DNA of 46,249 nucleotides from Alphaproteobacteria bacterium UBA6324 (GTDB taxonomy: Bacteria > Pseudomonadota > Alphaproteobacteria > CAAGCB01 > CAG-977). This document shows, piece after piece, positions 38,888 to 46,249 of this stretch. The notes under the pieces were generated by a model. That model worked only from the letters and a program-made list of their open reading frames with translations, ran no database searches and was not told where the DNA came from. The position numbers and the translations under genes are program-made. The stretch spans positions 1-46,249 of the forward strand of contig DJSW01000016.1 of NCBI GenBank assembly GCA_002439085.1, in the 5' to 3' direction. Position 1 is the first letter of the stretch. Each line of letters begins with the position of its first letter.

Positions 38888-41800
38888 TGGGTTTTCCAGT
38901 TATTTCTACGCCTTCAATGAAACGTCGATGAGTTACTCCTTTTGATGGATCAGGATCAACTATCCATTCCACTATACCTTTTTTGCCGTTCATTTCAACT
39001 TTTATTTGATATAGTGAACGCTTAACACCATCTGCACCTTTAATCGAAAATTTATCCGCTTTTCCAGCATAATTATCAATGATATCATTCAAAGCATGAT
39101 TCGGATCTCTTTTTAAAGCACTTCCTGTGCGCTTGTTTTTTATAACATCATTTGTAATATCTTTTAATTTAGACGCGTTTTTAATATATTTTAATGCGCC
39201 TGTCGAGGGAATAATTTCTACGCCAGAAAAGGCAGAGTCTAAAAATACTTGATTTAAAGTTGTGTCTTGTCCATTCGGATTTTTGTAAACGCCATCCTTT
39301 CCATTTTCTAAAATAGCTGCGTTTTCTCCGATTCGTTTGGCCGCATCGTAATCCAAAAACAGAGTGGCGCCGAGCAACGGGATTGTGATTAAGGGGTTGT
39401 TTGCCGTTTTGGTCGGATCGGTCAAGGATGTCAACCGATTGGACGTATTCAAATCTGATCCGATTGCATTCGCGCGATAAATATTGTCGTAATCACCCTT
39501 TTTAATTGTGTCTGTTCCAAAAGATTGACCGGTCAGAAAATTATACAACCCTGTGCGGTCTGCTCCAAAATCGCCAATATAAGATGCGTAGTCATCCGGC
39601 ACCAAGTTTCCGACTGGGTGTTCCGCCAATTCATAATGCAGCAGATTTGATAATTCTTCGCCTGTTAGAGTTTTTTTATCCGAACCGATTACATTTAAAA
39701 CGAGATTATTGCCGTCTATATATCCCTGTCGGTCGATTTCTGCGGATGAGGCAGTTATTTTTCCCTGATCTTCACTGACAAAATGAATCGATGATATATC
39801 TTTTCCATTAGCTTGAAAGATATCGACCAAACGTTGTTCTTGTTCTTCGCTTAAACGTTGTGTCGGATCGTTTAAAACCGCTAAAATGTCTGGATGAACA
39901 AGTGCTAAGTCATACGCTATTCCTGTTGATTGGAATTTGTCCGTCAAGGCTGTGATAATCTGATCCGCCTTGATTTTACCATCGGGGGACAAACCGTCGT
40001 AAATTGTTTTGGCCGTATCTGATACATAAGCTCCTAGCGTTGTGCCTTGAACAAGAGCATTTTTTCCAGTTTGTAATATGTTTTCGGGCGCGTTTGCGAT
40101 TTCGTCGGCGATTTGTTTCCGGCCGTCTTCGCTAAACAATCTGTGGTCAATGGTAAGTATGGCGTCAATCGCTCCGGTTGTTTTGTCGCGAACGACGATG
40201 TCAACGGCGTTAATGTCGCGGTTGACATTGCCGCCCGAACCGTCCGCGATGTCCAGCGCGCCTTGGCCGATCGTCGCGCGGGTCACGCCGTCCGTTTCGT
40301 GTCCGGCGTGGTTGATGCCGACCGTCGTCGATCCCGTCGGATGTCCGGTGTCGGTTTTGCTGTCGCCGATGTTCGTTCCGACGTTGAATCCGTAGGATTC
40401 CGAATAATCGTGATTCCAAATGTCCGACGCGTCCAGATGTTTTGCGGAGATAGTCAGGTTGCCGCCGTCAACGCCGTCGTTTTCGTTGGCGATCTTCGCT
40501 CCCGTCAAGGTCAGCGTGTTGCCGACCGTGATTTCGACGCCGTTCGTTCCGATGATCGACGTGATATCATCGACCCAAGTCCTGTCCGATTTGTCGCGGG
40601 TAAAGCCTGCGTTCGCGCCGATCCGGCCGCCGGACGAATAACCGCCGCCGAACCGGTCGGATCGTCCGGATGTGCTGTCCGTGTTTTGCAAGCTGGCCAA
40701 AGTCAAGTTCCCGCCGATGTCTGCCGTTACCGTTTCCGCCAGAGCGTTATACCCCGACGCGTTCATATCGTTGCCGACAGTAAAGGTAATATTTCCATTT
40801 TTGGTGATTGTTTCAGTGTTGGTGTATTCCGTAGATTGCGACGACGACGATTGTTTCGATTTTGACGCGTTTATTCCGGCGTCGCCCTTGCTGTTGATTT
40901 CCGCGGTGGCGGCGGCGGTTTCGGACGTGGTTTTCGACGTGTTTTTGTTCGCCGCGGCCATGAAGTTCAAATCGCCGCCGACGTTGTACGATATATCGCC
41001 GTTTTTGGACAGGACGAGCGATCCGGTTTGATTCGTGTCCCCGCCGGATATCAATTCGATGTCGCCCGCCGCGGTTACGGTCGAACCCTTTGATTCGACC
41101 GTTTGCGAAGTTTGCGCGTGGCGCGTTGTTTCGGCGGTGACGCCCGCTTCGCCATAAAAGCCGAGCGTTTCCGTCGTTTTGGCCGCGTCCGCCGCCGTTC
41201 CGGCCGCCGATTGCGCCGCGGACGCCAGATGCGCCTTTGCCATTGCGTAGCCCAATGTCGCTTCGGCGACAGCCTGATCGGACGCCTTGCCCTGTTCGCG
41301 CAGTTTCGTGACGCGTTTCAAGGTTTCCGCCGCTTTTTTCACGTCTTCGCCCGCCTTGACAACATCGTCAACGGCATAGGCCGCATCCGCCGCGACGTGG
41401 CCGACCCGCGCGCTTGCTTTGACGGTCGTTTTTTCGGTGCGCGACGATTCCGATGCCGTGTTTTCGGACGACAGGATGTTGACGTCTTTGCCCGCGATCA
41501 ACGCGATGTCGCCCCCGCCGGTGATGTCCGATCCTTTGATCGTGATGTTTTCCGCCGCCGACGCGGTCAGGTTGCCGCCGATGTTCAAAACCGATCCGAC
41601 CGCCGTTTTCGACGCGGTTTCCGATTCGGTTTTTTCGTGTCGGCCGAGGGTGATTTCCACCCCCGCTTTGCCGCGGTTGTCCGCCATGCCTTCGTATGCC
41701 GACATTCCGCCCGTCGCGACCAGTTTCGCCGTTTCCGACGCGATGCTTTTGATCGCGTCAACGCTGCTTTTGCGTTCGTGTTTTTCATACCGGCGTTCCG

Positions 41801-44800
41801 AGTCGTAATCGTTCGTTATGTTCAGCGATCCCGATTCGTTTCGCGCGACCGTGCCGTCGGCGTTGACCGTGTATCCCGCCAAAATCGCCGCGTCCCCGCC
41901 CGTTTTCACCGTTGACGCCGTGATGTTCACGTCCCCGCCGGAAACGACGGTCAATCCCGATTTGGCGGTCACGGTGGTGCCGGATTGTTTGACCGATTCG
42001 GATTCGGCGATGTGGTCGGCGGATTTCATAAATCCCGATTTTTTCGTCCGGCTGTAGCTGTATTCCCTGTCCGCCGCGGATTTCAAGGTCGTTTCGCCGC
42101 CCGCCGTGATTTGAACGTCGCCGCCCGATTCGATCGTCGCCCCTTTGGCAAACAGGTTTTTCACCGCGTCGATCACCGCCGCGCCGCCCGCGACAATCGC
42201 CGATCCCGCGTTTTTCAGGCTGTCCGTCACGGTCGTCGTCACCGTTTTGCCGAACGTCGATTTCTTTGTCGCCGTGTTTTCGTGCCGGTCGTGCAGTTCG
42301 ACCGTGTCCAAAACGATGTTGTCGGCCTTTATCGCGACCGTTTCGCCGGATTCCACCGTTCCCGCCCGCATGGTCAAATCGCCGTCAATGTCGATTTGAA
42401 CGCCGGATTCGCCCTTGATCCGCGCCGTTTTGCCCAGCGTTTCGCGCAGGTCGTACATTTGGCCGACGCGGGTTTCCTGCCGGTTTTTCAGCGTTTCGTT
42501 CAAAACGTTGCCGCCCTTGATCAGTGTTTTGTCCGCCGTGATCAGCCCGCCGCGGTTCAGCAAATCTTTCGCCGTCAGGGACAGCAGCCCGTCCGCGGAC
42601 AGCTTTCCCGCGTTGGTGATCGTCTTTGCCGCGATCCGGACGTCGCCGCCCGTGATCACGTCGCCCGTTTCGCCGTCCGCGATTTTCCGCAAGGTCGATT
42701 CACACAAGTAAATCTGCGGCACCAAAACCTTTTGCCCGTCGATTTCGCGTTCGACGTACCAGATGATGTCGCTGCCCAGACGTTTGATCTGCTCCGCCGT
42801 CAGGGCGACGCCGATTTCCAGATCCAGCGCCCTTTGTTCCCGAATCGCCGCGTCGAACAGGGCTTTCATCTGTTCCGCGTCCGATGCGACGCCCGCCGTC
42901 AGGTAACGCCCCGCCGTCGCGCCGCGCACCGCGTCCATCACCAGCCGCGTTTCATAGGCCGCGTCGCCCAGCATTTTCCTTTGGTTGAACCCGACGCCCC
43001 CGTCGCCCGCCGCGTTGAAAAAGTAATCCGATCCGATGTAATTGCCGTTGTTCAAAAAATCGACGTTCGCCGTCACCAGATAATCCGGATTGTCCGATCG
43101 GGAAAACAGCCCGTTCGTCCCCGTCGGCAAGGTCGTATCGACCGTGATCGTGTCCGCGATCGTATCCGGACGGCCGGAACCCGAAAAATACCGCCCTTGA
43201 ACCGCCGTCGTCTGGTCGTTTTGAACCGAGCCGCTTTCCGCGTTGATGACGACGTTTTCGCCGCCCGCGATGACCGACCGCGCCTTGGAATACACAACGT
43301 CCGTGTATGTTCCCGTCGAATTGTAGGTGTAGTGGTGGACTTTCAGCTTTTTGCGTTTCTTTGTCCGCATCTGATAGTAAATCGACAGCGGTTCGGTCGT
43401 TTCGTGATAGGAAACGTTTTGCAGATCCGTCGTCGTCAAAATCAAATTCCGCCGCGCGGACAGCGTCGAGCTTTGGTTTAAAACCCGCCGCGCCTCAATT
43501 CCCAGTGTGCCGCCCGCCAGTATGCGCCCCTCTTCGCCCGTCAGCAAAACGTCCTGCACAAAGTAGCGGCCAAGCTCCACCCATCCGGCGTAATAGGGCG
43601 CTTCGGCCGTTTTCATGTCGTACCCCAGCCGGTACGCGTTTTTCCCCGTGTTGTGGTTCAGCGCGACGTTGTACAGCTTGTCCGCCGAAATGCCGATGTT
43701 GTTTTCCGCCTGAATCCGGCCGCCTAAGTTGACGACGGCGTTCGCTTGGCGCGCGGGGGCGGTGTACGATTCCGACCGCAGAAACGATTGCAGGGCGTCC
43801 GACGTTTCCGCCGACCCGTTTTCCGCCGGTTCGATCGCGCCCGCGCCGGTGTCCGCGCCCTCGAACGGTCGGGCTTTGACCTCGTTGCCCTGCGCGTCAA
43901 CGACCGTCAACGCGTCGGCGTCCTGAAACGAAACGTCGTATTCCGTGCGGGTGCGTATTTCGTCGCGGGTGCGGGTTTCCAGCCGCGTTTTCGTTTCCGT
44001 TTTCGGCGTACCGTCCGCGTTGAATTCCCCCTCTATCACGGATTCATAGGGGACTTCGACCTGATATTCGACCTGTACCGTTTCGGTCACTTCGCGCGGC
44101 GTGACGATCCGCCGCCCCAGATACACCGTGTAGCCGTCAACCGTGTATGACGATCCCAGTGCGGCGTCGTCGGCGAACGCGTCCGGCGGGACAGTGATCG
44201 TCCGGTTTTCGTCGGGCAGGTAGATTTCCAGCGCGTCGTCGGAACGGCTGTCCGCCGGCTGCGCCGTTTGCGTGTTGTTCACGGCGGCGGACGAGGTGTG
44301 TTGATTTTCAATGTACGGATTGTCATAGGCGGCGGCGTAATCCACGTCCGACAGCGTGTCCGCTTTGCCCGTCAGCGCGATGTCGCCGGCGGCGTAAATC
44401 TCCGCCAGATAATTGACGATGTTTCCGCCGACGCTCAGCCGGATGTCGCCGCCCGACAGCAATCCGGAATCGCGGTGGTTGACGTAATACCCCGTCAGGT
44501 CGGCCGAAATGTCGCCGTTCGCGGCGATTTGACCGAAGTTCCGGATGTTTTCCGCCGATATGTTCAGCGTTCCCGCCGCCAGAATCTTGTTGGCGTTATA
44601 CAGCTCGCCGGTCAGATTCAGTGTGATGTCGCCGGATCGCAGCGCCGTTTCGTTGCGCATCGCGGGCGCGGTGACAATCAGGTCGTCCGCCGATATTGTC
44701 GCACTTTTATTTAAAAACTCCGTTTCGGCGGTCAGGGAAACGCGCGCCCCCGAAACCGAACCGTTCAAGTTCAGGCTGTCGGCCGTTACGGAAACGTTTT

Positions 44801-45812
44801 CGGCGGCCAGCGTGTCCGCCGCGGCGTCCCGCTTCGCCGAAACCGACAGGCTGCCTTGCGCCGCCGCCGTTTCGACCGCGACCGATCCGCCGGTTGACCG
44901 GACGGCGACGTTTCGATCGAATGCCGCGGCGGTTTTGACGGCGATGTCCCCGTCCGCCGTGATTTCCAGATCACCCGTGTCGGCGAACAAATCGCCCGCC
45001 GTCCGGATCCCCATGCCGTTTTGCGAAACGCGAATCTTGATCGCGCCCGCGTACATTCCGCCCAAAGCCGCGCTGTCCACCGCGACGCCCGTTCGCGCCG
45101 CGTCCGTCGATCGGACTTCGCCCGTCGCGTAATCGAACGACTTGTCGCCGGTCAGCAGCCGCAATTCCCCGCCGGCATAGACGTTCGCGGCGACGCGGAT
45201 CGCGCTAGCCACCAATTCGGCCGGCGAATCCCCGACGTGCAGGCCGAAGCCGCGTCCCTTGATTTCAATCGTCCCGTCGGGCGACAGAGAAAAAGACTTC
45301 ACCGCGCCGTTTTCGATTTCCGGACGCCCCGCGACCAACGTCAGCCGCGACGTGTTGATGAACCCGCATCCGTCGCACCCGATGCCGTTCGGATTGGACA
45401 GGATATAGGCGGCCTTTTGACCGAAAATCTCCGTGTATCCCCGCAGCAAAGACGGCGACGTTCCCCGCACTTCGTTCAAAATGACGCGCGCGGCCGCCCC
45501 GCGCCCGATGTTTGGGTTGAACGTGACCGTTCCGCCCAAATTCGCCTCGCTTTGAACGCCGGCGGCCAAAGACATATTGTTGACGATCAACCCGTTCGGT
45601 CCGACGTTGAAATCCGTGAATTTGTTGTGCGAAACACCCGCCGCCGTCGGCGCGGCGATGTTCAAAACGTCCACGCCCGCGGTTGATCGCGACATCGTCG
45701 CTCCGTTCCCGCGATCCACGGCTATACCGCCCGCGAACGCGTTGGAAACGGCGAAGAACGAAACGCCCTCCAGCAAAAACAAAGGCAGGCTTCTTCTGTA
45801 TGTGTTCCGCAT
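38868..45812 (-). CDS. cdiA: CdiA/FhaB-type two-partner secretion exoprotein with C-terminal toxin
   Basis: About 2,314 residues. A signal peptide ends near SNAFAG; the TPS secretion domain follows to about 270, with the NPNGI motif (about 140-144) and the CDGCGFINTSRLTL segment. A long beta-helical shaft of hemagglutinin-type repeats (many GGDITL / AGG-x-x-I units) follows, interrupted by a Tyr/Thr-rich region near 850-870 and Ala/Lys-rich helical parts near 1500. The pre-toxin region (SEEQEQRLVDIFQANGKD to TDPTKTAN) leads to a variable 176-residue C-terminus with an unrecognised toxin that includes VTHRRFI and ends in ARPPK. The toxin part is far more AT-rich than the shaft. ATG at 45812 lacks a ribosome-binding site; TTG at 45830 is the alternative. 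Exported by the FhaC homologue; the immunity gene overlaps its end. Confidence 0.93.
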   Translation of the reverse strand: MRNTYRRSLPLFLLEGVSFFAVSNAFAGGIAVDRGNGATMSRSTAGVDVLNIAAPTAAGVSHNKFTDFNVGPNGLIVNNMSLAAGVQSEANLGGTVTFNPNIGRGAAARVILNEVRGTSPSLLRGYTEIFGQKAAYILSNPNGIGCDGCGFINTSRLTLVAGRPEIENGAVKSFSLSPDGTIEIKGRGFGLHVGDSPAELVASAIRVAANVYAGGELRLLTGDKSFDYATGEVRSTDAARTGVAVDSAALGGMYAGAIKIRVSQNGMGIRTAGDLFADTGDLEITADGDIAVKTAAAFDRNVAVRSTGGSVAVETAAAQGSLSVSAKRDAAADTLAAENVSVTADSLNLNGSVSGARVSLTAETEFLNKSATISADDLIVTAPAMRNETALRSGDITLNLTGELYNANKILAAGTLNISAENIRNFGQIAANGDISADLTGYYVNHRDSGLLSGGDIRLSVGGNIVNYLAEIYAAGDIALTGKADTLSDVDYAAAYDNPYIENQHTSSAAVNNTQTAQPADSRSDDALEIYLPDENRTITVPPDAFADDAALGSSYTVDGYTVYLGRRIVTPREVTETVQVEYQVEVPYESVIEGEFNADGTPKTETKTRLETRTRDEIRTRTEYDVSFQDADALTVVDAQGNEVKARPFEGADTGAGAIEPAENGSAETSDALQSFLRSESYTAPARQANAVVNLGGRIQAENNIGISADKLYNVALNHNTGKNAYRLGYDMKTAEAPYYAGWVELGRYFVQDVLLTGEEGRILAGGTLGIEARRVLNQSSTLSARRNLILTTTDLQNVSYHETTEPLSIYYQMRTKKRKKLKVHHYTYNSTGTYTDVVYSKARSVIAGGENVVINAESGSVQNDQTTAVQGRYFSGSGRPDTIADTITVDTTLPTGTNGLFSRSDNPDYLVTANVDFLNNGNYIGSDYFFNAAGDGGVGFNQRKMLGDAAYETRLVMDAVRGATAGRYLTAGVASDAEQMKALFDAAIREQRALDLEIGVALTAEQIKRLGSDIIWYVEREIDGQKVLVPQIYLCESTLRKIADGETGDVITGGDVRIAAKTITNAGKLSADGLLSLTAKDLLNRGGLITADKTLIKGGNVLNETLKNRQETRVGQMYDLRETLGKTARIKGESGVQIDIDGDLTMRAGTVESGETVAIKADNIVLDTVELHDRHENTATKKSTFGKTVTTTVTDSLKNAGSAIVAGGAAVIDAVKNLFAKGATIESGGDVQITAGGETTLKSAADREYSYSRTKKSGFMKSADHIAESESVKQSGTTVTAKSGLTVVSGGDVNITASTVKTGGDAAILAGYTVNADGTVARNESGSLNITNDYDSERRYEKHERKSSVDAIKSIASETAKLVATGGMSAYEGMADNRGKAGVEITLGRHEKTESETASKTAVGSVLNIGGNLTASAAENITIKGSDITGGGDIALIAGKDVNILSSENTASESSRTEKTTVKASARVGHVAADAAYAVDDVVKAGEDVKKAAETLKRVTKLREQGKASDQAVAEATLGYAMAKAHLASAAQSAAGTAADAAKTTETLGFYGEAGVTAETTRHAQTSQTVESKGSTVTAAGDIELISGGDTNQTGSLVLSKNGDISYNVGGDLNFMAAANKNTSKTTSETAAATAEINSKGDAGINASKSKQSSSSQSTEYTNTETITKNGNITFTVGNDMNASGYNALAETVTADIGGNLTLASLQNTDSTSGRSDRFGGGYSSGGRIGANAGFTRDKSDRTWVDDITSIIGTNGVEITVGNTLTLTGAKIANENDGVDGGNLTISAKHLDASDIWNHDYSESYGFNVGTNIGDSKTDTGHPTGSTTVGINHAGHETDGVTRATIGQGALDIADGSGGNVNRDINAVDIVVRDKTTGAIDAILTIDHRLFSEDGRKQIADEIANAPENILQTGKNALVQGTTLGAYVSDTAKTIYDGLSPDGKIKADQIITALTDKFQSTGIAYDLALVHPDILAVLNDPTQRLSEEQEQRLVDIFQANGKDISSIHFVSEDQGKITASSAEIDRQGYIDGNNLVLNVIGSDKKTLTGEELSNLLHYELAEHPVGNLVPDDYASYIGDFGADRTGLYNFLTGQSFGTDTIKKGDYDNIYRANAIGSDLNTSNRLTSLTDPTKTANNPLITIPLLGATLFLDYDAAKRIGENAAILENGKDGVYKNPNGQDTTLNQVFLDSAFSGVEIIPSTGALKYIKNASKLKDITNDVIKNKRTGSALKRDPNHALNDIIDNYAGKADKFSIKGADGVKRSLYQIKVEMNGKKGIVEWIVDPDPSKGVTHRRFIEGVEITGKPNARPPK
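39399..39598 (-). repeat. Pre-toxin recombination segment of cdiA (copy 1)
   Basis: The coding segment DDYASYIGDF ... TDPTKTAN is repeated at 37157-37356. Its toxin-side edge (39399) coincides with the first codon of the variable C-terminal part, which has 176 residues down to the stop at 38868. Confidence 0.85.
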
Positions 45813-45835
45813 GAAAAACAACCGAAACAAGTTAA

Positions 45836-45866
45836 TTTTTATGTAAATCTATCAAAAAATACAGGT
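45836..45866 (-). promoter_or_regulatory. AT-rich motif upstream of cdiA shared with fhaC
   Basis: On the minus strand TGTATTTTTTGATAG and TTTACATAAA lie 24-54 bp before the cdiA ATG, resembling the block before fhaC at 36851-36880. Candidate promoter or operator. Confidence 0.4.
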
Positions 45867-45937
45867 GATGTAAATATTTTGTTGATATAAAAACACTGCT
45901 AAATATTTAAGGTTGTGTGCCGCCGGTGTTTCAGTTG

Positions 45938-45966
45938 TTGCCAAACCGGCGCGGACGCGGCAAAAT
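45938..45966 (+). promoter_or_regulatory. Promoter of the membrane-protein gene at the window end
   Basis: TTGCCA and CAAAAT are 17 bp apart. GGGGAGGG then precedes the ATG at 45988. Confidence 0.5.
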
Positions 45967-45987
45967 AAGTGCGGGGAGGGCGGAACG

Positions 45988-46249
45988 ATGACCGAAAACA
46001 ATACTGCCGATACGGAAAACAGGCCGAAATTCGGGTCGGGATGCTTGCTACCGTTTATTTTCTTTTTCGGCCTCTGTTTTGCCTGCGGCGTCAAAGACGG
46101 CAATGTCGTCGGCGCGGTTTTCTTTTTTATGGTCACGGCGTTTTTCCTGAACAAATTTCTGTGCCCGAAACCGAAAAAGGCGCGGCCGCACAGTCCTTCG
46201 CGCAAATACGCCGCATCCGGCGGCGACCGGTACGGCGAGGGGGGGGGGG
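45988..46249 (+). CDS. Small membrane protein, cut off by the window end
   Basis: An open frame of 87 codons that runs off the window. After a polar start (MTENNTADTENRPKFG) come two membrane helices separated by CGVKDGN (CLLPFIFFFGLCFACG and VVGAVFFFMVTAFFLNKFL), then a basic tail (PKPKKARPHSPSRKYAAS). GGGGAGGG lies 8-15 bases before the ATG and a promoter further up. I recognise no family. The reading frame ends in a run of 11 G that reads as poly-Gly, so the true C-terminus is unknown. Confidence 0.6.
   Translation, partial: MTENNTADTENRPKFGSGCLLPFIFFFGLCFACGVKDGNVVGAVFFFMVTAFFLNKFLCPKPKKARPHSPSRKYAASGGDRYGEGGG
46239..46249. repeat. G run at the window end
   Basis: Eleven consecutive G end the window inside a coding frame. 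This can be a true homopolymer at which assembly broke, or a poly-G read artefact. Confidence 0.7.

Noticed and set aside
41985..43481. Long plus-strand frames opposite cdiA
   Set aside because: Antisense shadows of the repeat-rich exoprotein; no ribosome-binding sites or domains.
45357..45395. CxxC pair (CDGCGF) in the CdiA secretion domain as an oddity
   Set aside because: The NPNGI-x-CDGCGFINT segment is common in CdiA/ShlA-type TPS domains, so it is normal.
1..46249. tRNA, rRNA, CRISPR array or insertion sequence
   Set aside because: I looked for T-arm-like stretches, regularly spaced repeats and transposase motifs on both strands and found none that hold up.

Overview
The window looks like chromosome from a GC-rich alphaproteobacterium, probably a host- or gut-associated relative of the Rhodospirillales. 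I infer this from three things. The metK-trmB-(STAS)-rimP-nusA-ylxR-infB-rbfA gene order is typical of that class. The AspRS motif 2 (RDEDSRADRSPGEFYQ) has the alphaproteobacterial form. There is also an ihfB-lapA pair and a ccmFGHI-type cytochrome c maturation set. No tRNA, rRNA, CRISPR array or insertion sequence was seen.

Layout. 1-9.0 kb (minus strand): a translation and RNA-metabolism block running metK, trmB, a STAS-domain protein, rimP, nusA, ylxR/L7Ae fusion, infB, rbfA and a Cof-type HAD phosphatase. Terminator-like hairpins sit in the leaders of metK and rimP. 9.1-16.4 kb: a TrmN6-like methyltransferase, a SotB-like exporter, a PD-(D/E)XK protein, a zincin-like DUF6782 protein, a small His-tailed membrane protein, an SGNH protein, rpe and phoB. 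16.4-23.4 kb: aspS, two paralogous PEGA-domain envelope proteins (one a lipoprotein), a MATE exporter and a thymidine/AMP-phosphorylase family protein. 23.4-26.0 kb (minus): feoA-feoB-feoC, divergent from a ccmF-ccmG-ccmH-ccmI operon (26.1-29.6 kb) whose CcmF is very degenerate. 29.7-30.2 kb: a Cys-rich, furin/EGF-like gene fragment without a start. 30.3-35.0 kb: a Kef-type antiporter, ihfB, lapA, accD and a CaiB-type CoA-transferase.

35.1-45.8 kb (minus) is the accessory part: a two-partner-secretion / contact-dependent-inhibition locus. It encodes a ~2,314-residue CdiA/FhaB exoprotein, an AT-rich C-terminal toxin module with an overlapping immunity-like gene, two more AT-rich module genes, an orphan copy of the pre-toxin segment (200 bp, two mismatches by eye), and the FhaC/CdiB outer-membrane transporter. 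The variable toxin begins exactly where the 200-bp repeat ends, which points to module exchange by homologous recombination. Three long G runs lie in or beside this locus: 12 G in the loop of a stem at 35064, 9 G inside a coding region at 37502, and 11 G at the end of the window at 46239. The one at 37502 breaks a reading frame that a single extra base would restore, so either phase variation or a sequencing-length error is at work. The window ends inside a small membrane-protein gene (45988 onward).
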